DNA from: Prevotella sp. oral taxon 475
GTDB lineage: Bacteria; Bacteroidota; Bacteroidia; Bacteroidales; Bacteroidaceae
Assembly: GCF_018127805.1 (NCBI RefSeq)
Contig: NZ_CP072334.1
Span: 1,094,001 to 1,158,000 of the forward strand
DNA length: 64,000 nt
Direction: 5' to 3'
Every line of letters begins with the position of its first letter. Position 1 is the stretch's first letter. The notes under the pieces were generated by a model. The model saw nothing but the letters and a program-made list of their open reading frames with translations. It was not told the DNA's origin and did not search any database. Below are positions 1 through 8,408 of this stretch, piece after piece. The position numbers and the translations under genes were made by a program.

Positions 1-233
1 TCTTTCTTTTGCTGGTCGAGGATCAGCACATCGTCGATGATGATGCGGTTGAGAAAGCCCAGGTTCACCCGTCCCACGGCAACGGTTGTGCCCAATTTCT
101 TCGACAGAGCCTTGCCTACGCTGGCACCCACAAGGCCCTGTATGGCGGGGATGTGTAGCAGTACCACTATCGCCAGATAGAAGATGACCACCGTTATGAA
201 AACTCCGTTGATGATGTGCCTTAACTTTCTCAA
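1..233 (-). CDS. TamB-like outer-membrane assembly protein, N-terminal part (cut by window edge)
   Basis: The first ~77 codons of a TamB-type protein, which spans the periplasm and helps outer-membrane protein or lipid transport; the remainder lies outside the window. One N-terminal membrane helix (about residues 8-25) is followed by the family-like stretches HIPAIQGLVG and GRVNLGFLNRIIIDDV. No in-frame ATG exists: a stop lies ten codons upstream, so TTG at 233 is chosen. That start fits the promoter box at 250-258, which leaves only a short leader. The family call rests on the N-terminus alone. Confidence 0.75.
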   Translation of the reverse strand, partial: MRKLRHIINGVFITVVIFYLAIVVLLHIPAIQGLVGASVGKALSKKLGTTVAVGRVNLGFLNRIIIDDVLILDQQKK

Positions 234-249
234 AAGCTTTGTTTTGCGT

Positions 250-258
250 GCAAAATTA
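250..258 (-). promoter_or_regulatory. -7 promoter box for the TamB-like gene
   Basis: TAATTTTGC on the reverse strand matches the Bacteroidetes -7 consensus TAnnTTTG and lies 17 bases upstream of the TTG start chosen for the TamB-like gene. Confidence 0.6.
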
Positions 259-516
259 CATCAAATAGGGCTGAAATGCTCATATTTGTCTTCACAATGT
301 TTGTCTGTTTAAGAAAGTTTGCATACCTTTGCCGCCGTCTTCCTCTCTGTATAAGGTGTATGAATGTGGCAGAGGGGCAGAAAAACAAAAACAACAGTGC
401 ATATATAATAATGTATAGCGTGAGTGTAGATGGTCAAGGCAAAACGGCAGGACAGAAAAGCAAAAACTTTTCTGAAAATTTTATTGCCGATTATTTGGTT
501 ATTCCAAATAATTTGC

Positions 517-571
<55 letters not shown>

Positions 572-640
572 ATTCGCACCTATTGTAGTGTAACACTTTT
601 TTGCTTTTTCTTACGCGCGCGTAAAGCGTGGCGCAACCAT

Positions 641-684
641 AGCCTGCAAAGGGATTCTCTGCGAATCTCTTTGCAGGCTTTTTG
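641..684 (+). terminator. Intrinsic terminator between the AC tract and the LRR gene
   Basis: An 11-bp perfect stem (AGCCTGCAAAG/CTTTGCAGGCT) with an additional inner GATTC/GAATC stem is followed by a T run, the form of a rho-independent terminator on the plus strand. No convincing gene ends just upstream, so it may end a short non-coding transcript crossing the AC tract, or act as an attenuator in the leader of the LRR gene. Confidence 0.7.
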
Positions 685-801
685 GTGCAGCTGTCTCTCA
701 CCCTATTTCTCAAAATATCGAGAGTAAAGCCTCAATGCTTTTCAATAGTAATTCTTTAAAAATAGAGTTTTATAAAGTTTCATTTAAAATCAAGACAAGT
801 T

Positions 802-2625
802 ATGACGAAAAAGATTTATCTCTTCTTATTCTTCTGTGTCCTGTTTGCCAATCAGGTTTTGGCACAATCGGGTACCTATACCGCCAATGGCGTGACGTGG
901 AAATATGAGATCAACGGAACAGAAGCAACCATCACTGGCGAAACACAGGGGGCAGACAATTTAACTGGTCCGTTAAACATCCCTGCAACCATAATAGATG
1001 GAGGGAATAATTACCAGGTTACAAAAATTGGAATAGCCGCATTTTCTTTCTATAAAAAGGCTACAAACATACAAATTCCAAATGGAGTGAAGACGATAGG
1101 GGATGCAGCTTTCCAATTGTGTTCGAATTGTACAGGTACCTTAGTGATACCGAATAGTGTCACATACATTGGAACTAGTGCTTTTAGATATTGTTATAAC
1201 TTATCTGGATTGGTGTTACCTAATGGAATAACCGCAATTTCAGAAACTACGTTTGATGGTTGTAGTCGTTTAACGGGTACAATTACTATCCCCACAGGTG
1301 TAACCATAATTGGAGATAACGCTTTTCAGAATTGTTTCAGAATTACGGGAGTGGTTATTCCAAACACCGTTACCCAGATTAGAGACTATGCTTTTCTGAA
1401 TGCGGGAGGATCGCAACAAGGTTTAGGAACCGTAACAATCCCCGGAAGTGTAACCTATATTGGCCAGATGGCATTTAATGGTTCTAGAATCTCAAAATTA
1501 ATCCTCTCTCCTGGTATAACCACGATAGAAATGGCTGCTTTTTCTGGTAATTTAATTACTGAACTAACTATACCTACCGGTATTAATAAAATAGCAAATG
1601 GAGCATTTCAATCGAATTACTTGTTAGAAAAGGTTACTTTTGAAGCTGGGCCTTCACCTGCGATATTTGAACAGGATATATTTCGTTCTTGTCCTGAACT
1701 AAAGTATATCGATATGAATGCTGTTACAAGTCCGGTTACGCAGGTCGTTTCACGTTTGCCAACTTCGCTTACATCACCATTCAGAGGATTAAGTCCTTCA
1801 ACAATGGTATATCTTCCTTCCGGCACATCACAGCCTGCAAATGATGAGGAAAATTTTGTGGTAAATGGTGCTTGCAATAATTTTAATGTATATGATAGAT
1901 TGATAGGGGTTTATAATGGATTTAATTATACTTCAGTCAATCAGGATTATCGTATCCTTTATCCTTTTACTGCTGCAAAGGCTACCTATAAAAATAGAAC
2001 TTTCATAGGAACAAGTTGTAAAACTGTTTGTTTGCCTTATCCCGCAACGGTTCCTTTGGGTATGATGGCCTACGAATTACGGGGTAAAACCGGCACTGGA
2101 AAAAGTTTCCGTTTTGTTTCAATCATTGGTAATCAGATGGAAGCTAACAAGCCCTATCTTCTCTGCGTTAGAGATAATGGTATACATACTTTCAACACAG
2201 ATATAAATGTACCAGTGCCAACCACCCCTCCTACAGCTATAGAAGTGATTGCTACGGCTGATGCAACTTCTTACTTTGGCGGAACGACCGAGAAGATCGA
2301 TAACGCTACAGCCGCCGGTATGAACATCTACAACTTAGAGAATGATATGTGGAAACCTATCCGCACGGACAATCCCAATGGTTATGTACATTCCTTCCGT
2401 TGCTACATCCGTTCCACCACTCCTATCCCCGCGGGGGCCAAGGGGTTTGCCATTGTGATAGACAATGAGGGCGAGACTACAGGTATTGAGACGGCCGAAC
2501 AGGACTTAGAGCAAGGGCAAGGACGAATTTATACACTCGATGGCCGGTTTGTAGGCACAGACATGGATGCACTGAAGAGCGGCGAGGTGTATGTGAAAAA
2601 TGGACGGAAATTTTATAAGTTTTAA
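802..2625 (+). CDS. BspA-like leucine-rich-repeat surface protein
   Basis: A 607-residue exported protein. Residues 1-21 form a signal peptide ending at VLAQ. From about residue 70 to 330 it is built of BspA/LRR_5 repeats with the pattern IPxxVTxIGxxAFxxC, the fold used by oral Bacteroidetes adhesins that bind host proteins. The middle (about 350-560) is a non-repeat region. The C-terminus (IYTLDGRFVGT...VKNGRKFYKF) resembles the short tail found on many Prevotella secreted proteins, including the C10 protease in this window; it may be a sorting signal, but this is inference. The AC microsatellite and terminator upstream could make expression variable. The small acidic ORF 21 bases downstream may be cotranscribed. 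Confidence 0.85.
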   Translation: MTKKIYLFLFFCVLFANQVLAQSGTYTANGVTWKYEINGTEATITGETQGADNLTGPLNIPATIIDGGNNYQVTKIGIAAFSFYKKATNIQIPNGVKTIGDAAFQLCSNCTGTLVIPNSVTYIGTSAFRYCYNLSGLVLPNGITAISETTFDGCSRLTGTITIPTGVTIIGDNAFQNCFRITGVVIPNTVTQIRDYAFLNAGGSQQGLGTVTIPGSVTYIGQMAFNGSRISKLILSPGITTIEMAAFSGNLITELTIPTGINKIANGAFQSNYLLEKVTFEAGPSPAIFEQDIFRSCPELKYIDMNAVTSPVTQVVSRLPTSLTSPFRGLSPSTMVYLPSGTSQPANDEENFVVNGACNNFNVYDRLIGVYNGFNYTSVNQDYRILYPFTAAKATYKNRTFIGTSCKTVCLPYPATVPLGMMAYELRGKTGTGKSFRFVSIIGNQMEANKPYLLCVRDNGIHTFNTDINVPVPTTPPTAIEVIATADATSYFGGTTEKIDNATAAGMNIYNLENDMWKPIRTDNPNGYVHSFRCYIRSTTPIPAGAKGFAIVIDNEGETTGIETAEQDLEQGQGRIYTLDGRFVGTDMDALKSGEVYVKNGRKFYKF

Positions 2626-2646
2626 TGAGAAAAGGAGAACACAACA

Positions 2647-2847
2647 ATGACAACCAAACAACCCTATAGCACACCGCAAACAAAAGTGTGGGCCGTGCAG
2701 ACCGAAAGCTATCTCGAAACCATTTCACTGCCTATCAACAATGGGTCGTCCAGCAGTGGTGGCGATGCCAAAGGCGGCTATTTTGACGAAGACGAGTTCG
2801 ACGAGGAGGAAGAAGAACAACAGGGATTCTTTCCTCTTGGGCTTTGA
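2647..2847 (+). CDS. Small acidic hypothetical protein
   Basis: 66 residues, no family recognised. The start is supported by an AAAGGAG ribosome-binding site eight bases before the ATG and by the 21-base spacing from the LRR gene, which suggests one operon. The N-terminal half is Thr/Ser rich, the centre has a GSSSSGGDAKGG linker, and the C-terminal part has a strongly acidic run (about residues 47-58) ending in a hydrophobic FFPLGL tail. No signal peptide is seen. It could be a small companion of the surface protein; the function is unknown. Confidence 0.55.
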   Translation: MTTKQPYSTPQTKVWAVQTESYLETISLPINNGSSSSGGDAKGGYFDEDEFDEEEEEQQGFFPLGL

Positions 2848-2949
2848 TTGTGGAGAATGAACGATTAACCGTTGAGCAGTGGTCATTGAGAATGGACTCT
2901 AAAATGGCGAGATGGACAGGGTGTGACAAGGGAAAGAAATGCCTCTGCC

Positions 2950-3078
2950 GCGCGAAAGGTGTCCTTTCGCTCTGCAATAGGACTCCCTTTGCTCTGCAAT
3001 AGGACACCTTTCGCACTTCAATAGGACGTCTTTCGACGTGCAAAAGGATAGCTTTCGCAGGGCAAAAGGATAGCTTTT
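2950..3078. repeat. Six-unit degenerate 22-bp tandem repeat with palindromic units
   Basis: Units begin near 2951, 2973, 2995, 3017, 3039 and 3061 and share a core like GCAATAGGACACCTTTCGC. The first unit is a clean palindrome (GCGAAAGG TGT CCTTTCGC); the last two share GCAAAAGGATAGCTTT. The array fills the gap between the acidic ORF and the HU-like gene. No coding potential is claimed. Confidence 0.85.
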
Positions 3079-3233
3079 GAAAGATTATCTCTATCCTGCT
3101 GATTATCAATGGATTGCAAATGCGATTTTCTAACCGGAGAAACCGCCCCGAGAAGGGCCTCCCCACAGAGGGAAACCGGACGACGGGCGGCAACTCCAAC
3201 TGATTATTTTTTCTAATTTTAAATTTAAAAGCT

Positions 3234-3680
3234 ATGGCAGTATTCTTATCGTTGTATCAAGACAACCGAAAAGACAGTAAGTTTAAGGGCAAATGGTATG
3301 CCCGCGCAAAAACTATCGGAACGAAAGATTTGATGGACATTGCAGAGATGATTCAACGCAACTCGAGTATGAAACGCAGCGACGTGGCAGCCGTGTTGCT
3401 CGAGGCTTCAGAGGTGGTGAGCGACTTCCTGGCCGATGGCTATCGGGTGAAACTCAATGGACTGGGCACGCTGAAGGTGGGCGTGAGCACGCTTCCGGCC
3501 GACACGGAGAAAGAGTTCGACCTGGCCAAGAACGTCAAAGGTAGCCACATCTTGTTTCAACCCGAAACCGAGAAAGACGGTTCGCACAAAACCCGCAGTA
3601 GGGTGATTGCCAAGAAGCTGGAGTTTAAAAAGGTGACGGTGCTGACAGAGAAGAAGGCCAAGAAGCCTAAGAAACCATAA
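3234..3680 (+). CDS. HU-like DNA-binding protein (Bacteroidetes long form)
   Basis: 148-residue member of the Bacteroidetes HU-related family, longer than classical HU (~90) because of N- and C-terminal extensions. Residues about 30-110 hold the helical dimer body and the DNA-binding arm region (GYRVKLNGLGTLKVG ... NVKGSHILFQPE). The C-terminus is a basic lysine-rich tail (EKKAKKPKKP) that would add non-specific DNA binding. It acts as a nucleoid protein that bends DNA. It is monocistronic: a 22-bp repeat array lies upstream and a hairpin terminator starts at 3764. A truncated relative lies at 57842-58114. Confidence 0.85.
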   Translation: MAVFLSLYQDNRKDSKFKGKWYARAKTIGTKDLMDIAEMIQRNSSMKRSDVAAVLLEASEVVSDFLADGYRVKLNGLGTLKVGVSTLPADTEKEFDLAKNVKGSHILFQPETEKDGSHKTRSRVIAKKLEFKKVTVLTEKKAKKPKKP

Positions 3681-3693
3681 TCGAAATTGATGG

Positions 3694-3743
3694 GTTGACA
3701 AGTTAACCAGTTAACGAGTTGATAAGTTGACGAGTTGACGAGG
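3694..3743. repeat. Short GTTGACGA-type tandem repeat
   Basis: Seven or so 8-bp units of the form GTTGACGA/GTTAACCA/GTTGATAA follow the HU gene directly. Single units also occur near the REP-like sequences (for example around 4730 and 4880), so the motif spreads beyond this array. Confidence 0.7.
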
Positions 3744-3763
3744 AAGTTTGCTTTTTTGAATAG

Positions 3764-3806
3764 ACGAGTTGGCAGGAGGTTGATCTCCTTGTCAACTCGT
3801 TTATTT
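3764..3806 (+). terminator. Terminator of the HU-like gene
   Basis: Inverted repeat ACGAGTTGGCAGGAG ... CTCCTTGTCAACTCGT with a 6-base loop, followed by TTTATTTA. One bulged position in the stem. Position and T-rich tail fit termination of the HU-like transcript. Confidence 0.65.
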
Positions 3807-3964
3807 ATCAACTAAACAGCTCCCTTACTTAGGAAGCTTGGATTCATCAAATTACAAATCCTTTCCTTAACTTAGGCGGCCTGGATTCGTTTGTCGCTAA
3901 CAACCGCGCAAGATCAACCAGGATGTCATCATAAAACTTAGAGGGCCTGGATGCATTTGCCGCT

Positions 3965-4074
3965 AACAACCGCATCGCGGTTGGTCTGTTGGCAGGGCAG
4001 GGTTGGCGAGTGAAGCGAGCCTACCCTGTCTACGGCAAGTGGGGAGAGAACAACGCCATCGGTGTTGGTCTGTT
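3965..4074 (+). repeat. Pair of REP-like hairpins left of the RAYT transposase
   Basis: Two direct copies of a REP-like unit, at 3965-3990 and 4049-4074, each a small hairpin (AACCGC ATC GCGGTT; AACGCC ATC GGTGTT) followed by GGTCTGTT. The segment between them and both units reappear inverted at 4608-4716 on the other side of the transposase gene. A more decayed unit lies near 3922. Confidence 0.8.
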
Positions 4075-4531
4075 ATTGCCAATAATATCTATTCTCATAT
4101 TGTGTGATACCCGCATTTTTCAATAACATTTCAAATTCGTCATACATAGAACGCTTTTTATGATGCTCTTCTTGACGGAGAATATATTCATACACAACAT
4201 TCTTTAATTTCTCGGAAACAGAGAAACCTCCATAACCTGACTGCCAATGAAAGTGATGATAATAAACACCATCGCACTCTTTAAGAAATAATGTAGAGGT
4301 GCGCTTTATTTCTTTTATCAGATGTGACAAGGTAACTTCTTGAGAAAGAAGAACCAAGAAATGTAAATGATCGCCAGGACCATTCACGATTAGACACGGA
4401 CATTGATACGTCTCGCAGGTCTTCTGTACAAAAGCATTCAGCCGTTTTTGGTCTTCTCGACGAATGCATGGAGCGGATGTCTTTTTGTGAAATACGCCAT
4501 GAATAAGCAGGCTGCATAGAGTTTGTGGCAT
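4073..4531 (-). CDS. REP-associated tyrosine transposase (Y1, IS200-like)
   Basis: About 152 residues, the normal size for Y1 HUH transposases. It carries the metal-binding HUH motif (DHLHFLVLLS), the downstream GYGGFSVS segment, and the catalytic tyrosine helix VVYEYILRQEEHHKKR, all diagnostic of the Transposase_17/IS200 family. Such enzymes cut single-stranded DNA at hairpins. The start at 4531 (MPQTLC) is chosen because a TACCTTTG promoter box lies at 4556-4563; an ATG at 4540 is equally possible, and the longer frame to 4678 only runs into the REP repeat. The stop codon sits inside the left 50-bp inverted repeat, so gene end and recognition site overlap. Confidence 0.85.
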   Translation of the reverse strand: MPQTLCSLLIHGVFHKKTSAPCIRREDQKRLNAFVQKTCETYQCPCLIVNGPGDHLHFLVLLSQEVTLSHLIKEIKRTSTLFLKECDGVYYHHFHWQSGYGGFSVSEKLKNVVYEYILRQEEHHKKRSMYDEFEMLLKNAGITQYENRYYWQ

Positions 4532-4555
4532 ATAGGTCATACTTGTGATGAAATA

Positions 4556-4563
4556 CAAAGGTA
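4556..4563 (-). promoter_or_regulatory. -7 promoter box of the RAYT transposase
   Basis: TACCTTTG on the reverse strand, 16-25 bases before the candidate ATGs of the transposase gene, leaves a very short leader and supports the shorter protein start. Confidence 0.55.
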
Positions 4564-4607
4564 GACATTTTGGGCTTATTTGAGGAAGTAAAACATCGTA
4601 AACAATG

Positions 4608-4838
4608 ACAGACCAACACCGATGGCGTTGTTTCCTCTCTGCATGCCGTAGACAGGGTAGGCGCGCTTCGCTTGCCAACCCTGCCCTGCCAACAGACCAA
4701 CCGCGATGCGGTTGTTATTGGTTGGCAAGTTGACAAGAAGACAATTTAACGAGGTGGGGTTGTGCTTGAAATGCAAGTATCACGAAAGATGAGAATAGAT
4801 ATTATTGGCAATAACAGACCAAGACCGATGGCGTTGTT
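4608..4838 (-). repeat. Inverted REP-like units right of the RAYT transposase
   Basis: Three reverse-oriented units, 4608-4632, 4691-4716 and 4813-4838. The first two mirror the left pair including the ~60-bp spacer (GTAGACAGGGTAGG core); the third belongs to the outer 50-bp inverted repeat and is followed by another partial spacer. From 4839 to 5040 no gene is seen. Confidence 0.8.
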
Positions 4839-5049
4839 TTCTTTCCGTCTGTCGTAGACAGGGTAGGCTTACTTCGTTTGCCAACTCGTCAACTGCTTAA
4901 ACAATCCTGTAAGGGCTGCTCTGTTGGCGGCGAGAGAGGTTTGGCATTTATTCTGAATGGGTTGTCAACAGAGTCATCACTATGCGGCTGTTGATATAAA
5001 GAATACTCCAAACATATCTCGAACTCACATTATTCTCAAATTTTATGTG

Positions 5050-5058
5050 TACTTTTGC
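5050..5058 (+). promoter_or_regulatory. -7 promoter box of the nqr operon
   Basis: TACTTTTGC matches the Bacteroidetes -7 consensus and lies 77 bases before the nqrA ATG at 5135. It is the only consensus box seen in the preceding 150 bases. Confidence 0.65.
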
Positions 5059-5134
5059 AACGTTGAAGCCAAGGGCTGAAGACGCAAGCAAAGAAAACAA
5101 TTACACATTATATATTTATAGATCAGAAATTTGT

Positions 5135-6484
5135 ATGGCAAATGTCATTAGGTTGCGCAAGGGCTTGAACATCCGTCTCGAAGGCAAAGCTCGAGAGGAG
5201 AAACGCGAGCTCGGCCGATGCAGAGAGTACGTGGTTTGTCCGGATAGCTTTGCCGGGGTGATCCCAAAACTGGCGGTGCGCGAGGGCGACCGCGTGGAGG
5301 CTGGCGATGCATTGTTTGTAAACAAGAACTGTCCGGAGGTGGGATTCGCCTCGCCCGTGAGCGGAACGGTGAACACGATCGAGCGTGGAGAGAGGCGAAA
5401 AATCGTGGCTATACGTGTGAAGGCCGACGAGAAACAATGCTTTCGCGACTTCGGACGGAAGGATGTTGCGGCGATGTCGGCCGAGGAAGTGAAGAGTGCG
5501 CTGCTTGAGGCAGGGCTCTTTGGCTATATTTATCAGTTGCCTTACGCAGTGTCTACCGTTCCCACGTCGACCCCGAAAGCGATCTTCGTTTCGGCATTGA
5601 GAGATATGCCACTCGAAGGAAACTTCGAGTTCGAACTTGTGGGCAATGAGCGCGACTTCCAAACGGGACTGACGGCTCTGTCGAGGATGGCCAAAACCTA
5701 TCTCGGCATTGGGAAAGGGCAGACGGCTGCGGCACTCGTGGGTGCCAAAGACGTGGAGGTGACAGTGTTCGACGGGCCTTGTCCGGCCGGGAACGTAGGT
5801 GTCCAGGTGAATCATCTTTCGCCGGTGAACAAGGGTGAGGTGGTTTGGACGGTGGATCCTACATTTGTTATCTTCTTCGGTAGGCTCTTCAATACCGGGC
5901 ATGTAGACTTGCGACGCACCATCGCCCTCGGTGGTAGCGAGATGCGAGAACCGGCTTATGTAGAGGCTTTGATGGGCATGCCCCTCTCGCTGATAGTAGA
6001 TGGTGCCCTTAAAAGGGAAGAAGGCGTGCGCATCATCAATGGCAATCCGCTCACAGGTACCATCGCTCGGCCGGAAGATGGCGTGGGGGTGAAGACCTCG
6101 GCGATAACGGCTATCCCTGAAGGAGCCGATGCCGACGAGATGTTGGGCTGGATTCTGCCCCGAATCGATCAGTTTTCCACCTCGCGCAGCTACTTCTCCT
6201 GGCTGATGGGGAAACGGGAATATCGATTGGATGCACGGGTAAAAGGAGGTCAACGGCATATCATCATGAGCGGCGAATACGACCGGGTGCTGCCGATGGA
6301 CATCTATGGCGAGTTCCTCATCAAGGCCATCATCGCCGGCGACATCGACAAAATGGAGCAATTAGGCATCTACGAGGTTTCGCCCGAGGATTTCGCACTG
6401 GCCGAGTTTGTCGACAGTTCGAAGCTGGAACTGCAACGCATCGTTCGCCAAGGCTTGGATATGTTACGAAAAGAAAACGCATAA
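5135..6484 (+). CDS. nqrA: Na+-translocating NADH:quinone reductase subunit A
   Basis: 449 residues, matching NqrA. This cytoplasmic-side subunit of the sodium-pumping NADH:ubiquinone/menaquinone oxidoreductase contacts NqrB and is linked to quinone binding. The start MANVIRLRKGLNIRLEGKA is typical of Bacteroidetes NqrA; the open frame extends 30 codons further upstream, but that part overlaps the promoter. The N-terminal domain has the biotinyl/lipoyl-like fold (AVREGDRVEAGDALF). First gene of six in one direction: nqrB starts 9 bases after its stop. Confidence 0.95.
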   Translation: MANVIRLRKGLNIRLEGKAREEKRELGRCREYVVCPDSFAGVIPKLAVREGDRVEAGDALFVNKNCPEVGFASPVSGTVNTIERGERRKIVAIRVKADEKQCFRDFGRKDVAAMSAEEVKSALLEAGLFGYIYQLPYAVSTVPTSTPKAIFVSALRDMPLEGNFEFELVGNERDFQTGLTALSRMAKTYLGIGKGQTAAALVGAKDVEVTVFDGPCPAGNVGVQVNHLSPVNKGEVVWTVDPTFVIFFGRLFNTGHVDLRRTIALGGSEMREPAYVEALMGMPLSLIVDGALKREEGVRIINGNPLTGTIARPEDGVGVKTSAITAIPEGADADEMLGWILPRIDQFSTSRSYFSWLMGKREYRLDARVKGGQRHIIMSGEYDRVLPMDIYGEFLIKAIIAGDIDKMEQLGIYEVSPEDFALAEFVDSSKLELQRIVRQGLDMLRKENA

Positions 6485-6493
6485 GAGACGGTT

Positions 6494-7666
6494 ATGAAAG
6501 CATTGAGAAAATATTTAAATAGGGCGAAACCCCACTTTGAAGCAGGCGGGAAATGGCATGCCTTTCAAAGTGTGTTCGACGGACTGGAAACCTTTTTGTT
6601 CGTTCCCAATACCACGTCGAAGAAAGGAACGCATATTCACGACGCCATCGACTCGAAAAGAATTATGAGCATGGTGGTGATTGCGGCTCTGCCGGCACTG
6701 CTCTTCGGTATGTACAACGTGGGCTATCAAAACTATCTGCAAGCCGGTCGGTTGGCAGAGGTCGGGATTTGGGAGCTGTTCTTCTTCGGTTTCCTGGCCG
6801 TACTGCCCAAGGTGTTGGTAAGCTATATCGTGGGATTGGGCATTGAGTTTGCCTGGGCGCAATGGAAAAAAGAAGAGATACAAGAGGGTTATCTTGTAAC
6901 GGGAATCCTCATACCGCTCATCCTCCCGGTGAACTGTCCGCTTTGGATCCTGGTTATCGCCATCGCCTTTGCCGTGATTATCGGTAAAGAGATTTTCGGC
7001 GGAACGGGGATGAACATCTTCAATGTAGCTCTTTTGGCTCGCGCTTTCCTCTTCTTCGCCTATCCTTCGAAAATGACGGGCGACACGGTTTGGGTGGCCA
7101 ATGAGTCGATACTCGGTTTCGGTAATACACTTCCCGATGGTTTTACGGCAGCCACTCCGCTGGGTGAGATTGCCGTAGGAGCAGAAGTGCCCTATCCTCT
7201 CACGGATATGATAACGGGATTGATTCCCGGTAGCATCGGCGAGACAAGCGTTATTGCCATCGGGATTGGGGCCGTCATTTTACTATGGTCGGGCATTGCC
7301 AGTTGGAGAACCATGGGGAGCGTCTTTGCCGGAGGCATTGTTACGGCGTTGTTGTTCAAGTGGCTGGGCATGACACCCATCAACTGGTATGAGCATGTGG
7401 TGCTGGGTGGCTTCTGTTTCGGTGCCGTCTTCATGGCCACCGACCCCGTTACCTCGGCTCGAACCACAACCGGACAATACGTCTACGGGGCTTTGATCGG
7501 TGCGATGGCTATCCTCATCCGTGTGATGAATCCGGGTTATCCCGAGGGAATGATGCTCGCTATCTTGTTCGCCAATATGTTTGCACCGCTCATCGACTAT
7601 TGTGTGGTGCAGGCGAATATCAACCGACGCATGAAACGTTTAACCGATAACAACCAATCAAGATGA
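6494..7666 (+). CDS. nqrB: Na+-translocating NADH:quinone reductase subunit B
   Basis: 390-residue multi-pass membrane subunit that carries a covalent FMN and riboflavin and forms part of the sodium path. The flavinylation motif DGFTAAT is at residues 215-221, so Thr221 is the predicted FMN attachment site (set by ApbE). Several transmembrane segments are visible from residue ~57 to the end. The last codons overlap the nqrC start by 4 bases (ATGA), which indicates translational coupling. Confidence 0.96.
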   Translation: MKALRKYLNRAKPHFEAGGKWHAFQSVFDGLETFLFVPNTTSKKGTHIHDAIDSKRIMSMVVIAALPALLFGMYNVGYQNYLQAGRLAEVGIWELFFFGFLAVLPKVLVSYIVGLGIEFAWAQWKKEEIQEGYLVTGILIPLILPVNCPLWILVIAIAFAVIIGKEIFGGTGMNIFNVALLARAFLFFAYPSKMTGDTVWVANESILGFGNTLPDGFTAATPLGEIAVGAEVPYPLTDMITGLIPGSIGETSVIAIGIGAVILLWSGIASWRTMGSVFAGGIVTALLFKWLGMTPINWYEHVVLGGFCFGAVFMATDPVTSARTTTGQYVYGALIGAMAILIRVMNPGYPEGMMLAILFANMFAPLIDYCVVQANINRRMKRLTDNNQSR

Positions 7667-8394
7667 TGGCTGAAGAGAAGAAAAAAAGATTCGACACCAA
7701 TGCAAACGGCTATACGCTGATCTATTCTGTCGTTATTGTGGTGGTGGTGGCCTTTCTGCTGGCCTTTGTTTTCAAGGCACTCAAACCCATGCAGGATGTA
7801 AACGTAGCTTTGGATAAAAAGAAGCAATTGCTCTATGCCCTTGATGTGCGAGACATCACCGACGAAGAGGCCGCAGCGAAATATAAGGAACTGGTTTTGG
7901 CAGACGAGATCATCGATGTCAATGGCAATGTGTTGAAAAAAGGCGAACAGGGCGGCGAGAAAGCCGGATTTCTGCTCAATAGTGCCGACTACAAAGCCGG
8001 TCGACTGGCTCTTTATATTTGCCGGGTGGACGGACAAACGAAATATATTCTCCCCGTCTATGGTATGGGACTCTGGGGACCCATCAGTGGCTATATCGCT
8101 CTTAATGATGATAAGAACACGGTCTATGGAGCTTACTTCAATCACGAAGGCGAAACAGCCGGACTGGGTGCCGAAATCAAAGACAATCAGGCATGGCAAG
8201 AACAGTTCCGGGGCAAGAAGATCTTCGCAAAAGACGGTCAGCACAACAAAGTGGCCTTGTCGGTGGTGAAGCAGATTGAAGACCCCACGACGCAGGTGGA
8301 TGTCGTTACAGGAGCCACACTCACAAGCAACGGCGTGACCGACATGCTTGCCGAAGGACTCTCGAAGTATCTTGTGTTTTTAACCAGCAAATAA
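7663..8394 (+). CDS. nqrC: Na+-translocating NADH:quinone reductase subunit C
   Basis: 243 residues: one N-terminal membrane helix (about residues 18-36) and a periplasmic FMN-binding domain. The flavinylation motif DVVTGAT ends at Thr219, the expected covalent FMN site. NqrC passes electrons between the cytoplasmic iron site and NqrB flavin. Two consecutive ATG codons (7663 and 7666) are possible starts; the first overlaps the nqrB stop. Confidence 0.95.
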   Translation: MMAEEKKKRFDTNANGYTLIYSVVIVVVVAFLLAFVFKALKPMQDVNVALDKKKQLLYALDVRDITDEEAAAKYKELVLADEIIDVNGNVLKKGEQGGEKAGFLLNSADYKAGRLALYICRVDGQTKYILPVYGMGLWGPISGYIALNDDKNTVYGAYFNHEGETAGLGAEIKDNQAWQEQFRGKKIFAKDGQHNKVALSVVKQIEDPTTQVDVVTGATLTSNGVTDMLAEGLSKYLVFLTSK

Positions 8395-8408
8395 CCGAGA
8401 CATACATT

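Larger units (their letters stand above)
4049..4838. mobile_element. RAYT/IS200-like unit bounded by a 50-bp inverted repeat
   Basis: Positions 4049-4098 and 4789-4838 are inverted copies of one another with a single visible mismatch. The left copy contains the last 26 bases of the transposase gene. Inside the unit lie the transposase and a further inverted REP pair (4608-4632, 4691-4716). The layout is that of a REP-associated tyrosine transposase with the hairpins it recognises, rather than of a classical IS with short terminal repeats. Confidence 0.7.

Noticed and set aside
5123..6361. 412-residue reverse-strand frame inside nqrA
   Set aside because: Shadow of nqrA; composition (His, Arg, Pro rich) and lack of motifs are typical of an antisense frame.
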